Shown here: positions 8,835 to 17,905 of the stretch, one piece after another
Position numbering within the stretch: the stretch's first letter is position 1
Layout of the letters: every line of letters starts with the position of its first letter
Assembly: GCF_003148385.1 (NCBI RefSeq)
Contig: NZ_CP029463.1
Span: 3,224,001-3,288,000 of the forward strand
Direction: 5' to 3'
Length of the DNA: 64,000 bases
From: Flavobacterium sediminis
GTDB taxonomy: Bacteria; Bacteroidota; Bacteroidia; Flavobacteriales; Flavobacteriaceae
The notes under the pieces: model-generated
What the model saw: only the letters and a program-made list of their open reading frames with translations
Told to the model about the DNA's origin: nothing
Database searches by the model: none
Made by a program: the position numbers and the translations under genes

Positions 8835-10116
8835 TTTCAAGTGTTTTTAAACGAATTGTAACTGCGTTTTTGTGTGCTTGTAAACCTTCGGCTTCAGCCA
8901 TGATTTCAATGGTATTTCCAATAGTTTGCAGCCCTTTTGGACTGATTTTTTGAAAAGTGATTGCTTTCAAGAAACTATCCAAATTGACACCACTATAATT
9001 TCTAGCATAGCCATTAGTTGGTAAAGTGTGATTGGTTCCCGAAGTATAATCACCGGCACTTTCGGGTGTGTAAGAACCTACGAAAACCGAACCTGCATTT
9101 TGAATGCCATTAATATAAAACTCTTCATTTTGAGCTGCAATAATAAAGTGTTCCGGAGCGTATTCGTTGATAAAATCCAAAGCTTTTTGCTCCGAATCGA
9201 AATAGATTAAACGCGATTGTGCAATGGCTTGTTCGGCGATAGTTTTGCGTGGTAAAACGGCCAATTGCTTTTCAATTTCTGACTCAGTTTGTTTAAGAAC
9301 CTCTTGAGAAGTAGTGACCAAAATTACCTGACTATCAGCACCGTGTTCGGCTTGACTCAATAGATCAGAAGCTATAAATGCAGGATTTGACGTTTCGTCG
9401 GCTACCACTAAAAGTTCCGAAGGTCCGGCTGGCATATCGATAGCAACTCCATATTGCGTAGCTACTTGTTTGGCGACTGTTACAAATTGGTTTCCAGGAC
9501 CGAAAATTTTGTACACTTTAGGAACAGATTCCGTTCCAAAAGTCATAGCAGCAATGGCTTGAATGCCACCAATTTTTTGGATTTGTGTGATGCCGCATAA
9601 TTGGGCTGCAAATAAAATTGCCGGATTGATCTTTCCTTCTTTATTTGGCGGCGTACATAAGATAATCTCTTGACAACCTGCTAATTTTGCAGGAGCTGCC
9701 AACATTAAAACGGTTGAAAATAAAGGCGCTGAACCTCCGGGAATGTACAATCCTACTTTTGAAATTGGCTTTTTTTCTTGCCAACAATTGATTCCGGGTA
9801 GTGTTTCTACAGCAACTTTAGCGGTTTTTTGAGCTGCGTGAAAACGTTCAATATTCTTTTTAGCGGTTTGAATCGCTTCTTTGAGTTCGTCAGAAAGTTG
9901 TTGTTCGGCTTCAGTGATTTCTTGTTGCGTTACTTGATTGTTTTCTAACGTAATTCCGTCAAAAATAGATGTGTATTTTGCTACTGCTTTGTCCCCTTTT
10001 TGCTGAATTTCTTTAAAAATGGCGCTAACAGTGAGTTCGATATCTTGAAAGGATTGCGTTGGTCTTTGCGTCAATTCGTTCCAAGTATTTTGTTCCGGAT
10101 TTAAAATTGTATTCAT
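8821..10116 (-). CDS. hisD: Histidinol dehydrogenase
   Basis: A 431-residue enzyme of normal length that oxidises histidinol to histidine in two NAD-dependent steps. Motifs include VGLYIPGGSAPLFSTVLM, PAGPSELLVVADE, SQAEHGADSQVILVT with the zinc-binding residues, and EYAPEHFI with the catalytic Glu-His pair. Its 3' end overlaps hisC and it lies 19 nt after hisG. Confidence 0.96.
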   Translation of the reverse strand: MNTILNPEQNTWNELTQRPTQSFQDIELTVSAIFKEIQQKGDKAVAKYTSIFDGITLENNQVTQQEITEAEQQLSDELKEAIQTAKKNIERFHAAQKTAKVAVETLPGINCWQEKKPISKVGLYIPGGSAPLFSTVLMLAAPAKLAGCQEIILCTPPNKEGKINPAILFAAQLCGITQIQKIGGIQAIAAMTFGTESVPKVYKIFGPGNQFVTVAKQVATQYGVAIDMPAGPSELLVVADETSNPAFIASDLLSQAEHGADSQVILVTTSQEVLKQTESEIEKQLAVLPRKTIAEQAIAQSRLIYFDSEQKALDFINEYAPEHFIIAAQNEEFYINGIQNAGSVFVGSYTPESAGDYTSGTNHTLPTNGYARNYSGVNLDSFLKAITFQKISPKGLQTIGNTIEIMAEAEGLQAHKNAVTIRLKTLENENI

Positions 10117-10135
10117 TGTGTGTGTTGTTTTTGAA

Positions 10136-10993
10136 TTAAAGAACCATTTTTTCTATTGGGCAAACCAAAATTCCTTCGGCACCTGCTTCTTTTAGTTGGT
10201 CAATGACTTCCCAAAAAGTATCTTCATTGATTACCGAGTGCAGGCTGCTCCAACCTTCTTCCGCCAAAGGCATAATCGTTGGACTTTTTAAAACCGGTAA
10301 AATGGAACTTACGGCTTGAATTTTAGTATTGGGAACATTCATTAAAATGTATTTTGATTTTCTGGCTTTTAGAACGGATTGGATACGGAATTGTAGTTTT
10401 TGCAGTAATTCTCGTTTTTCGGGGGCAATTTTTGGGGAAACAGCCAAAACCGCTTCACTTTTTAGAATGACTTCTACTTCTTTTAAATTGTTTTTGAATA
10501 ACGTACTTCCGGTAGAAACAATATCGACAATAGCGTCAGAAAGCCCGATATTTGGTGCAATTTCAACAGAACCTGAGATTTGGTGAATTTCGACATCAAT
10601 ACCATTTCCATTAAAAAAATGTTGCACGGTATTAGGATAAGAAGTGGCAATTTTTTTGCCTTGTAAGCTTTTCAATCCGTTGTAATCGAAAGCTTTTGGA
10701 ACAGCGACCGAAACCTTACATTTTGAAAAACCCAATCGTTCGACAATTTCAAGGTCGTTTCCTTTTTCTATTAATAGATTATCGCCTACAATGGCAATAT
10801 CTGCTACACCATCTGATACATACTGCGGAATATCGGAGTTACGCAGATATAAAACTTCTAAAGGGAAATTTGAAGCCGTAGCTTTGAGTTGGTCATTCCC
10901 ATTTTCAATAGAAATTCCACAGTCTTTAAGGATTTTTAAGCTATCCTCGTTTAATCGTCCTGATTTTTGAATGGCAATTTTTAAGGTGTTCAT
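10136..10993 (-). CDS. hisG: ATP phosphoribosyltransferase, long (HisG-L) form
   Basis: The first and rate-setting step of histidine synthesis, joining ATP and PRPP. The 285 residues fit the long form, which carries a C-terminal ACT-like domain for histidine feedback and needs no HisZ. IAIQKSGRLNEDS opens the protein. DIAIVGDN and the PRPP loop DIVSTGSTLFKNNL (about 160-175) are present. The last 75 residues form the regulatory domain. It is the first structural gene after the attenuator. A GGGGG run at 10421-10425 is intact here. Confidence 0.96.
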   Translation of the reverse strand: MNTLKIAIQKSGRLNEDSLKILKDCGISIENGNDQLKATASNFPLEVLYLRNSDIPQYVSDGVADIAIVGDNLLIEKGNDLEIVERLGFSKCKVSVAVPKAFDYNGLKSLQGKKIATSYPNTVQHFFNGNGIDVEIHQISGSVEIAPNIGLSDAIVDIVSTGSTLFKNNLKEVEVILKSEAVLAVSPKIAPEKRELLQKLQFRIQSVLKARKSKYILMNVPNTKIQAVSSILPVLKSPTIMPLAEEGWSSLHSVINEDTFWEVIDQLKEAGAEGILVCPIEKMVL

Positions 10994-11035
10994 TTTACTT
11001 TTTTCTTAAAAATGAGTACACCAAGAGAGTAATGA

Positions 11036-11071
11036 GCAAAAAGAAACCCGCTTGATGTACTCAAACGGGTT
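11036..11071 (-). terminator. his attenuator: intrinsic terminator upstream of hisG
   Basis: On the minus strand AACCCGTTTGA (11071-11061) pairs over 11 bp (one G-U) with TCAAGCGGGTT (11055-11045) around the loop GTACA, and TCTTTTTG follows. It lies after the leader peptide and before hisG, so it would end transcription before the operon. Its left arm can instead pair with CTCAAGCG at 11119-11112 inside the leader ORF, giving a competing antiterminator. Confidence 0.85.
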
Positions 11072-11105
11072 ATTATTTTATGAGATTATTACATACCAAT
11101 CATCA

Positions 11106-11162
11106 TTACCTCGCTTGAGCGTGTAAAAAATGATGATGATGATGTAATTGATTTAAAAACAT
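11106..11162 (-). CDS. hisL: his operon leader peptide
   Basis: An 18-residue peptide, MFLNQLHHHHHFLHAQAR, with five consecutive CAT codons (11144-11130) and one CAC (11123-11121), so a third of its residues are histidine. It starts about 15 nt after the predicted transcription start and its stop lies 34 nt before the terminator stem. A ribosome waiting for charged His-tRNA on the CAT run would leave the antiterminator arm at 11119-11112 exposed. One that reaches the stop would cover it. This is the layout of enterobacterial hisL. The function is inferred from the arrangement. Confidence 0.85.
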   Translation of the reverse strand: MFLNQLHHHHHFLHAQAR

Positions 11163-11182
11163 TTTTGTTCTATTTTGTTTGA

Positions 11183-11212
11183 CAAATGTACAACAGTTTT
11201 TGAATTGAGCAA
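11183..11212 (-). promoter_or_regulatory. Promoter of the his operon
   Basis: On the minus strand TTG (11212-11210) and TACATTTG (11190-11183) are 19 nt apart, a full match to the Bacteroidota TTG/TAnnTTTG promoter. Transcription should begin near 11177, 15 nt before the leader peptide ATG. Confidence 0.8.
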
Positions 11213-11233
11213 TAGTATTTTCAAAAAATAACA

Positions 11234-12354
11234 TTACCCTGCTACTGAAACACCAATTAAAGCGCCAATTCCGTAGGTTACTGCGGCGGCGGCTAAACCA
11301 AAAATTATCTGTCTGAATCCTGAGAACCAAATCGATCTTCCGGTGAAAAGCGTAATTGAAGCTCCAATAATAAATAACCCTACTACTCCGCTGGCTATGC
11401 TGAGCATAATTGCTTTGAATCCGTCTAAAAAGATAAAAGGATACAATGGAATGATAGCTCCAACAGAAAACAATAAAAAAGAAGTTATAGCCGCTTCCCA
11501 AGCCGAACCGCCCATTTCTTCTTTATTAATTCCTAATTCTTCTGAAATTAATGTATTTAAAGCGGTTTCTTTGTTTTCAAAAAGTTTATCAGCTAATTTT
11601 TGAGCTTCTTCTTTGCTCATTCCTTTAGCTTGATAAAGCAAAATTACTTCATGTTTCTCTTCTTCGGGTGAAGCTTCTAATTCTTCTGTTTCCAACTCAA
11701 TCTGGCGTTGGTTTAATTCGCGTGAACTTTGCACGGAAAGCCATTCGCCTAAAGCCATAGAAATGGAACCGGCTAATAATCCGGCAACTCCGGTGAGTAA
11801 AATGGTACTGTTAGAAACAGCTGCTCCGGCAACTCCCATAACCAAACTCATATTGGACACCAAGCCATCATTGGCTCCTAAAACGGCCGCTCTTAAAGCA
11901 TTTCCCCAACCGATTTATGTCGGCTTTCAAATTTGGATAAAAAGCCTCCATCAATATTAAGTTTCTGATTGTCACTGACTGCTTCAATGATCTTTAAGTG
12001 ATTGTGCTCAAAACCATCAAGCGGAACGCCATCGGCATTTTTTTGCTGAATTGTTTTTGAAGCATAATTTTTCTCAATATTGGATAAATTGTTCAGTATA
12101 GAACTGTATCCAAAGACTTTACCTAATTTCAATTGTAATTTTGCTTTGCCCGAAGGCGGGATCATTTTAAAATTAGGGTCGATCACATTAATCTTTTTCA
12201 GAATAGCATTGGCATGACCTTTTTCAATATCAGACAAACTGTTTAAAACTGCTTTTAAATTTTCGTCAGCCTGTAATTGAGCAATGGAATAATAGAGAAA
12301 ACTGGTGTCTACTTCCATTTGCAGTTGTTCTCTTAGTTTTTTGATTTCGGTCAT
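11234..12354 (-). pseudogene. Ferritin-like domain fused to a VIT1/CCC1 metal transporter, frameshifted
   Basis: Residues 1 to about 150 (from 12354) form a ferritin/rubrerythrin-like helical domain with IEKGHA and FEHNH (ExxH-type metal ligands). The frame then shifts at the CCCC run 11904-11907. With one added base the protein continues GNALRAAVLGANDGLVSNMS into a five-helix VIT1/CCC1 domain with the GEWLSVQSSRE motif, about 372 residues in all. Such proteins move Fe(II) or Mn(II) across the inner membrane. The gene starts 11 nt after czcB, so it belongs to the exporter operon. The break is probably a sequence error. Confidence 0.85.
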
Positions 12355-12365
12355 ATCAATTCACA

Positions 12366-13484
12366 TTAGTTAATATCAAAAGCGCCTTTTGTCAAAATTT
12401 TAGCAGTAGAAGGTAAATTACTTTCCGGTAAAATTTGGGTAAAGGTATCGGTTTGTTCGCCTGTTTTAACCAAAACCTTTTTGAAGCTGTAACTTCCGTT
12501 TTGATCTTTATCTACTAAAAATACAAATTTTTTGTCATTTTCTGACAGAATAGCTTCTGTTGGAATACCTAAGCTTTTAATACTTTCGGTTTCAATTTTA
12601 GCTTCGACATACATACCGGTTAACAAACGTTGTTTAATATTATCGTCTAAATGACCGTGAACCATAATAGTTCTGTCTTTATTTTCAATGGATTTACCTA
12701 CTAAAACCACTTCGGCATTAAACTTTTCTTTAGAGGCTTGCGGAACGGTAAAAACAATGTTTTGTTTTTCTTTTATTTTTAAAATATCTTTTTCAAAAAC
12801 ATTTAATTCTATATGCAAATGATCGATATCAACGATCTCCAGAATAATATCAGAAGGAGCCATAAACATTCCTACATTGGCATTCATCTGAGTTATATCA
12901 CCGGAAATAGGTGCATAAAGCGTAATTACGGATGTAAAATTTCCTTTTTCTACTTGTGCGGGGGAAATATTTAAAAGTTCTAATTTCTTTTTTAAACTTT
13001 GGTACATTCCGAATGCTTTTTTATAATCACTTTCCGCTTTTAAGTAATTTTTTTGTGAGGTAATTTTCTCCTCATATAAAGTTTTTTGTCTTTCATATTC
13101 TGATTTTAGATAACCTATTTGTTCGGCAACTTCTACGTAATCTTTCTGAAGATCAACAAAATCTGTATTTTCTAACGTTAATAGTGCCTCTCCTTTTTTT
13201 ACTTTATCCCCTACCAAAAGGTTAGTAGTTTTTACATAACCTCCTAAAAAAGTAGTGACTTTAGCTTTATTTTGTGGCGGAACATCAATCATTCCGGTTG
13301 CCTGAACGGAAATATTGAAATCGTGTTCAGATAGTGAACCTAATTCCATATTCATGGCTTTGAATTGCTCATGAGTTACAGAATATCCGTCTTCATTAGT
13401 AGATTCGGGTTCTGCTGTGGTTTCCTGATTTTTACAAGAAAGAGTTACCAGGCTTAGTAAAAAGATATAGCTTATTTTTCTCAT
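12366..13484 (-). CDS. RND efflux periplasmic adaptor, CzcB/CusB-like lipoprotein
   Basis: I place the start at the ATG at 13484, 4 nt after the CzcA stop, because it begins directly with a lipoprotein signal (MRKISYIFLLSLVTLSC, Cys at 17). An upstream start would put 19 unrelated residues first. Further on come the beta-barrel/lipoyl halves (GGYVKTTNLLVGDKVKKGE and APISGDITQMNANVG), a coiled-coil hairpin between them, and the membrane-proximal domain. It links the inner-membrane pump to the outer-membrane duct. No His-rich or Met-rich metal-binding tail is visible. Confidence 0.9.
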   Translation of the reverse strand: MRKISYIFLLSLVTLSCKNQETTAEPESTNEDGYSVTHEQFKAMNMELGSLSEHDFNISVQATGMIDVPPQNKAKVTTFLGGYVKTTNLLVGDKVKKGEALLTLENTDFVDLQKDYVEVAEQIGYLKSEYERQKTLYEEKITSQKNYLKAESDYKKAFGMYQSLKKKLELLNISPAQVEKGNFTSVITLYAPISGDITQMNANVGMFMAPSDIILEIVDIDHLHIELNVFEKDILKIKEKQNIVFTVPQASKEKFNAEVVLVGKSIENKDRTIMVHGHLDDNIKQRLLTGMYVEAKIETESIKSLGIPTEAILSENDKKFVFLVDKDQNGSYSFKKVLVKTGEQTDTFTQILPESNLPSTAKILTKGAFDIN

Positions 13485-13488
13485 GAGA

Positions 13489-16400
13489 TTAGTAATTAAG
13501 GTATTGTAAGTCAATTTTAGCATTGTTGTATAATAAAACATTGTTTAGAAATTCTATTTCTATTTGGGTTGCATTGTCCAAACTTTGAATGTATTGGAAG
13601 AAATCAATTTCCCCGTGTTTGTAGCTCATATCAGCCACTTTTATAATTTCGGAAGCTAAATGTTTTCCAGTTTGGTTGTAATAATCAATAGCTTCCTGAT
13701 ATTTCAATAATTCGCTTTGTTTTTGTTCGATATAGCGATTCATCTTTTCGGTTTCACTTTGTTTTTGCTGTTCCCAACTTTCCATTTCCAATCGGGCTAC
13801 TTTTTGTTTGGTCACATTGCCGTTAAAGAACAAAGGGATTGCTACTCCAACCTGAATTCCATATAAAGATTGTGACAAACCGTTGTTTTTACCTCTGAAA
13901 TACTCAATGCTCAGATCAGGAAACCAGTTTTGTTTCTGAAAGCGGTTTTGTTGTTTCATGTTTGCACTAATGGTAGCAAAATAGTTCTGATACAAACCTT
14001 GTGAAGTGGAATCACTTACAAGATAAGGCTGTAAATCTGAATTTTGAACCATTACCAATGAATCGGATTGAAGCAAAGCCTGTAACTGTGCATAGGCTGT
14101 TTTTTTATCGCTAGCAACCTGCGTCAATTGTGTCGCAATTTGTTTGTATTTAGCTTCTGCTGTAATTTTTTCTAAATAATTAGATTCTCCTAATTCAAAT
14201 CGGCGGCTACTGGCTTTAGAAAAATTCTGGTGCAAACTATCTAAAAAACGATATAGTTTTTCTTTATGCTGGTAATATATAATTTGGTTGTATACTTTTT
14301 CTAATCCTGATTTCAATTTGTTTTTTTGAAGTTCAAAAGAGGCTTTTTCTTTTTCGTAAACCGTTTTTAAGACTTTCTTTTGGGCAAAGTAAACCGTTGG
14401 AAAAGAAAAGGTTTGATGAACACCAAAAACTTTTAAAGGTTCGTTATTAATAGCCAGATTATTTTGATCATAACTATAATAAAAATTAGTTTTATCAAGA
14501 GCAAATGCCGAACCTATGTTGGCTTTTTGTTTGTCAACTTGTAATTGTCCCGCTTTTAATTCCGTATTGTTTTCCATCGCTAATTTAAAAAGCTGCTCAA
14601 TTTCTTGCTGAGACTTTTCTTGTGCATTAACCGATTGCATTCCGCCTACAATTGAGATCAGTAAAACAATTACACTCGCCTTAATTTTAGGTTTCTTAAA
14701 ATCTTTCGTACTCAAAACTTTGAATAATACCGGTAAAACAACCATAGTTAACAATGTAGCAGTAAATAAACCACCGATTACAACAGTTGCCAACGGGCGT
14801 TGAACTTCGGCACCGGCAGAAGCTGAGACTGCCATAGGAAGAAAACCTAATGCTGCTGCTGAGGCAGTTAATAATACCGGACGCAAACGATCTGTTGTAC
14901 CTCTTAAAATTAACTCATCAATACTATCCATTCCTCTATGTTTAAGTTCTTTAAAATGCTCGATCAAAACAATTCCGTTAAGTACTGCGATACCAAACAA
15001 AGCTATAAATCCGATACCTGCCGAAATACTGAACGGTAGATCTCTAATCCATAAGAACAAAATTCCTCCTACAGCAGATAATGGTATGGCAGAGAAAACC
15101 ATAATAGCTTCCTTGATCGAATGAAAAGCAAAATATAACATAATGAATATTAGGAACAAGGCAATAGGAACGGCTACCATTAAACGAGCTTTAGCACTTT
15201 GTAAATTTTCAAATTGTCCTCCGTATGTAACATAATAACCTGCCGGTAATTTGATCTGTGTATCTACAATTTTTCGAATATCATCAACTACACTTTGCAA
15301 ATCGCGATTTCTTACATTAACTCCTACTACGATTCTACGGTTGGTATTGTCGCGTGAAATTTTAGCGGGACCTTCTGTATAGCTTATATCAGCCAGTTCC
15401 CGTAGTGGAATCTGGAAGTTATCCGGTGTGGTAACAAATAAATTGCGTAGATCTTCTATATCCTGACGTTTCGTTTTATCTAATCGGACTACTAGGTCAA
15501 AGCGTTTTTCTCCTTCAAAGACGTTTCCGACTGTTTTTCCGGCAAAGCCCAATGAGATCATGTCATTCAAATCGGCGATATTCAATCCGAATTGAGCAAT
15601 TTTAGAACGATTGTACTGTACTGCCATTTGTGGCAATCCTTCTGTTTTTTCTAAAATAATATCAGAAGCTCCTTCTACGTTTTGAATGGCTTTTTCGACC
15701 TCTTTTGCTTTTTCAGCTAAGATATCTAAATCTTCTCCGAAAATCTTAACAGCCACATCCGAACGGGTTCCTGAAACTAATTCATTAAAACGCATTTCGA
15801 TAGGTTGTGTAAATTCAACCTCTAAGTTGGGAATTTTCTTTTGGATAGCAATTTTAATCTTATCCGCGAGTTCATCCTTTGTTTCAGCAGAAACCCATTC
15901 TGATTTTGGCTTTAATTTTACAATAATATCACTTTCCTCCATACTCATAGGATCGGTTGGAACTTCAGCAGCTCCTATCCTACTTACTACTTGTTGGACT
16001 TCCGGGAAATTTTTCCGTATAATTTGTTCTATTTTAGTAGTTGTTTCAATAGTTTTACTTAAAGACGTTCCTGTTTTTAAAACCGGTTGGATCACAAAAT
16101 CACCTTCATCTAAGGTCGGGATGAATTCTCCTCCCATTGTTGTAAATACAGCTATTGCAAGTACTAAAAGACCTAAAGCAGAATACATTACTTTTTTAGT
16201 ATTTTTCAGTGCCCATTTTATTACCGGATAATACCATTTATTTAATTTCTTAATCAATCGGTTAGAAATTGATCTCGGATTTTCTTCTGTCGGTTTTAAA
16301 AAGATAGAAGAAACTACCGGAACATAGGTAAAACAAAATAGCATGGCTCCTACGATAGCAAAACTAAAGGTCATTGCCATAGGTTTAAACATTTTTCCTT

Positions 16401-17817
16401 CAACTCCTGAAAGGGATAAAATAGGAATAAATACTATTAAGATTATTAACTGTCCGAAAACAGCCGAATTCATCATAGTAGAAGCACTTTTTAGAGTAAT
16501 TTCATCTATCTCAGATTGGCGGTTCTCTTTATCAATTGTCTTTAAATGTTGGGATTTACTTGAAATCTGAAATGCAATAAATTCAACAATGATCACGGCG
16601 CCGTCAATAATAATTCCGAAGTCGATAGCTCCTAAACTCATTAAATTAGCATCAATCCCGAAAATATTCATAAAAGAAATAGCAAACAGCAAACAAAGCG
16701 GAATGACTGAGGCAACAACCAAACCGGAACGCCAGTTGCCCAGTAACAGAACTACTACGAAAATAACGATTAAACAGCCCAAAATAAGGTTTTCCGATAC
16801 TGTAAATGTTGTTTTGGCAACCAATTCACTTCGCTCTAAAAATCCGTTAATATAAACACCTTTAGGCAATGTTTTCTGTATCTCTGCCACTCTGTTTTTA
16901 ACATCTTCTAATACTTGTTTAGAATTAGCTCCTTTTAGCATCATGACTTGTCCCAGTACTTTTTCACCTTCACCGTTTCCGGTAATGGCTCCGAAGCGAT
17001 TGGCACTTCCATAACGAACATCGGCAACATCTTTAATTAATACAGGAGTTCCGTTTTCGTTTTTAACGACTATTTGCTTGATATCATCAAGAGAATTGAC
17101 TTTACCTTCTCCTCGAATGAAATAACTTTGATTCACTTTTTCGATATAAGCACCTCCGGCCACGCTGTTATTTTTCTCCAAAGCTGTAAATACTTCATCG
17201 ATCGAAACATTCATGGATTTTAATCGGGAAGAATTAATCGCGACTTCGTACTGTTTTAAATAACCTCCCCAAGTATTGATCTCTACAACTCCTTTGATAC
17301 CGGATAACTGACGCTTAACGATCCAATCCTGAATGGTTCTCAGGTCTGTAACGGAATAGCGATCTTTGTATTCGGGTTTTACATCTAAGATATATTGGTA
17401 TACTTCTCCCAATCCGGTTGTAATTGGTCCCATAGAAGGACTACCGAAACCTTGCGGTATTTTTTCACTGGCTGATTTTATTTTTTCGGCAATAAGCTGA
17501 CGAGGTAAATAGGTTCCGATTTCATCTGTAAAAACAATGGTTACAACTGAAAGACCAAATTTTGAAACCGAACGTATCTCTTCTACTCCGGGTAAATTAG
17601 CCATTTCTAATTCGACCGGATACGTAATATATTGTTCAATATCTTGCGTAGATAAATTCTGTGATGTTGTGATAACCTGAACCTGATTGTTTGTAATGTC
17701 AGGAACGGCTCCGATAGAAATGTTAAAAACGGAATAAACACCAAATCCTACTATAGCAAAAGTCAATAAAATTATGATAAGTTTATTTCGTAAACTGAAG
17801 GCAATAATCTTTTCCAA
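13489..17817 (-). CDS. CzcA-type heavy-metal RND pump fused to a TolC-like outer-membrane factor
   Basis: A 1442-residue fusion. Residues 1 to about 1045 are a complete RND pump. The TM4 signature DFGIIIDGAVIIVE is that of divalent-cation (Zn/Co/Cd/Ni) CzcA-type pumps rather than Cu/Ag CusA. Residues about 1046-1065 are a hydrophobic stretch ending SVNA-Q that looks like a signal peptide with a cleavage site. Residues 1066-1442 are a TolC-family helical duct domain. The start is TTG at 17817: the upstream in-frame codons reach a stop with no ATG. It is the first gene of an operon with czcB and the ferritin-VIT gene, behind an 11-nt-phased repeat box. Confidence 0.93.
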   Translation of the reverse strand: MEKIIAFSLRNKLIIILLTFAIVGFGVYSVFNISIGAVPDITNNQVQVITTSQNLSTQDIEQYITYPVELEMANLPGVEEIRSVSKFGLSVVTIVFTDEIGTYLPRQLIAEKIKSASEKIPQGFGSPSMGPITTGLGEVYQYILDVKPEYKDRYSVTDLRTIQDWIVKRQLSGIKGVVEINTWGGYLKQYEVAINSSRLKSMNVSIDEVFTALEKNNSVAGGAYIEKVNQSYFIRGEGKVNSLDDIKQIVVKNENGTPVLIKDVADVRYGSANRFGAITGNGEGEKVLGQVMMLKGANSKQVLEDVKNRVAEIQKTLPKGVYINGFLERSELVAKTTFTVSENLILGCLIVIFVVVLLLGNWRSGLVVASVIPLCLLFAISFMNIFGIDANLMSLGAIDFGIIIDGAVIIVEFIAFQISSKSQHLKTIDKENRQSEIDEITLKSASTMMNSAVFGQLIILIVFIPILSLSGVEGKMFKPMAMTFSFAIVGAMLFCFTYVPVVSSIFLKPTEENPRSISNRLIKKLNKWYYPVIKWALKNTKKVMYSALGLLVLAIAVFTTMGGEFIPTLDEGDFVIQPVLKTGTSLSKTIETTTKIEQIIRKNFPEVQQVVSRIGAAEVPTDPMSMEESDIIVKLKPKSEWVSAETKDELADKIKIAIQKKIPNLEVEFTQPIEMRFNELVSGTRSDVAVKIFGEDLDILAEKAKEVEKAIQNVEGASDIILEKTEGLPQMAVQYNRSKIAQFGLNIADLNDMISLGFAGKTVGNVFEGEKRFDLVVRLDKTKRQDIEDLRNLFVTTPDNFQIPLRELADISYTEGPAKISRDNTNRRIVVGVNVRNRDLQSVVDDIRKIVDTQIKLPAGYYVTYGGQFENLQSAKARLMVAVPIALFLIFIMLYFAFHSIKEAIMVFSAIPLSAVGGILFLWIRDLPFSISAGIGFIALFGIAVLNGIVLIEHFKELKHRGMDSIDELILRGTTDRLRPVLLTASAAALGFLPMAVSASAGAEVQRPLATVVIGGLFTATLLTMVVLPVLFKVLSTKDFKKPKIKASVIVLLISIVGGMQSVNAQEKSQQEIEQLFKLAMENNTELKAGQLQVDKQKANIGSAFALDKTNFYYSYDQNNLAINNEPLKVFGVHQTFSFPTVYFAQKKVLKTVYEKEKASFELQKNKLKSGLEKVYNQIIYYQHKEKLYRFLDSLHQNFSKASSRRFELGESNYLEKITAEAKYKQIATQLTQVASDKKTAYAQLQALLQSDSLVMVQNSDLQPYLVSDSTSQGLYQNYFATISANMKQQNRFQKQNWFPDLSIEYFRGKNNGLSQSLYGIQVGVAIPLFFNGNVTKQKVARLEMESWEQQKQSETEKMNRYIEQKQSELLKYQEAIDYYNQTGKHLASEIIKVADMSYKHGEIDFFQYIQSLDNATQIEIEFLNNVLLYNNAKIDLQYLNY

Positions 17818-17837
17818 GGCTTTAAAATTTTATGATG

Positions 17838-17905
17838 TAAAACTAAGAAGAATGTATAAGATTTAACTTAAGATTGCCTTAAAGTAAAATTAAGAAAAGC
17901 TTAGT
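17838..17905 (-). promoter_or_regulatory. Phased direct repeats and -7 element before czcA
   Basis: CTTAAG (17867), CTTAAA (17878) and ATTAAG (17889), with a weaker CTTAGT (17900), all begin exactly 11 nt apart. Such spacing places the half-sites on one face of DNA, as for OmpR/PhoB-family dimers. On the minus strand TAGTTTTA (17845-17838), a near match to TAnnTTTG, lies 21 nt downstream of the box. The right part overlaps the 3' end of the kinase gene. No TTG -33 element is in place, which fits an activator-dependent promoter. Confidence 0.7.

Noticed and set aside
11130..11144. Five CAT repeats as a microsatellite
   Set aside because: They are in-frame His codons of the leader peptide and are explained by attenuation.
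11106..11501. Long minus-strand ORF of 131 residues covering the his leader
   Set aside because: Most of it is out of frame with and inside the VIT gene, crosses the his promoter, and has improbable composition. Only its last 18 codons, from the ATG at 11162, are credible.
15686..16855. Plus-strand ORFs opposite czcA
   Set aside because: They are antisense shadows of the RND coding sequence with low-complexity composition and no start signals.
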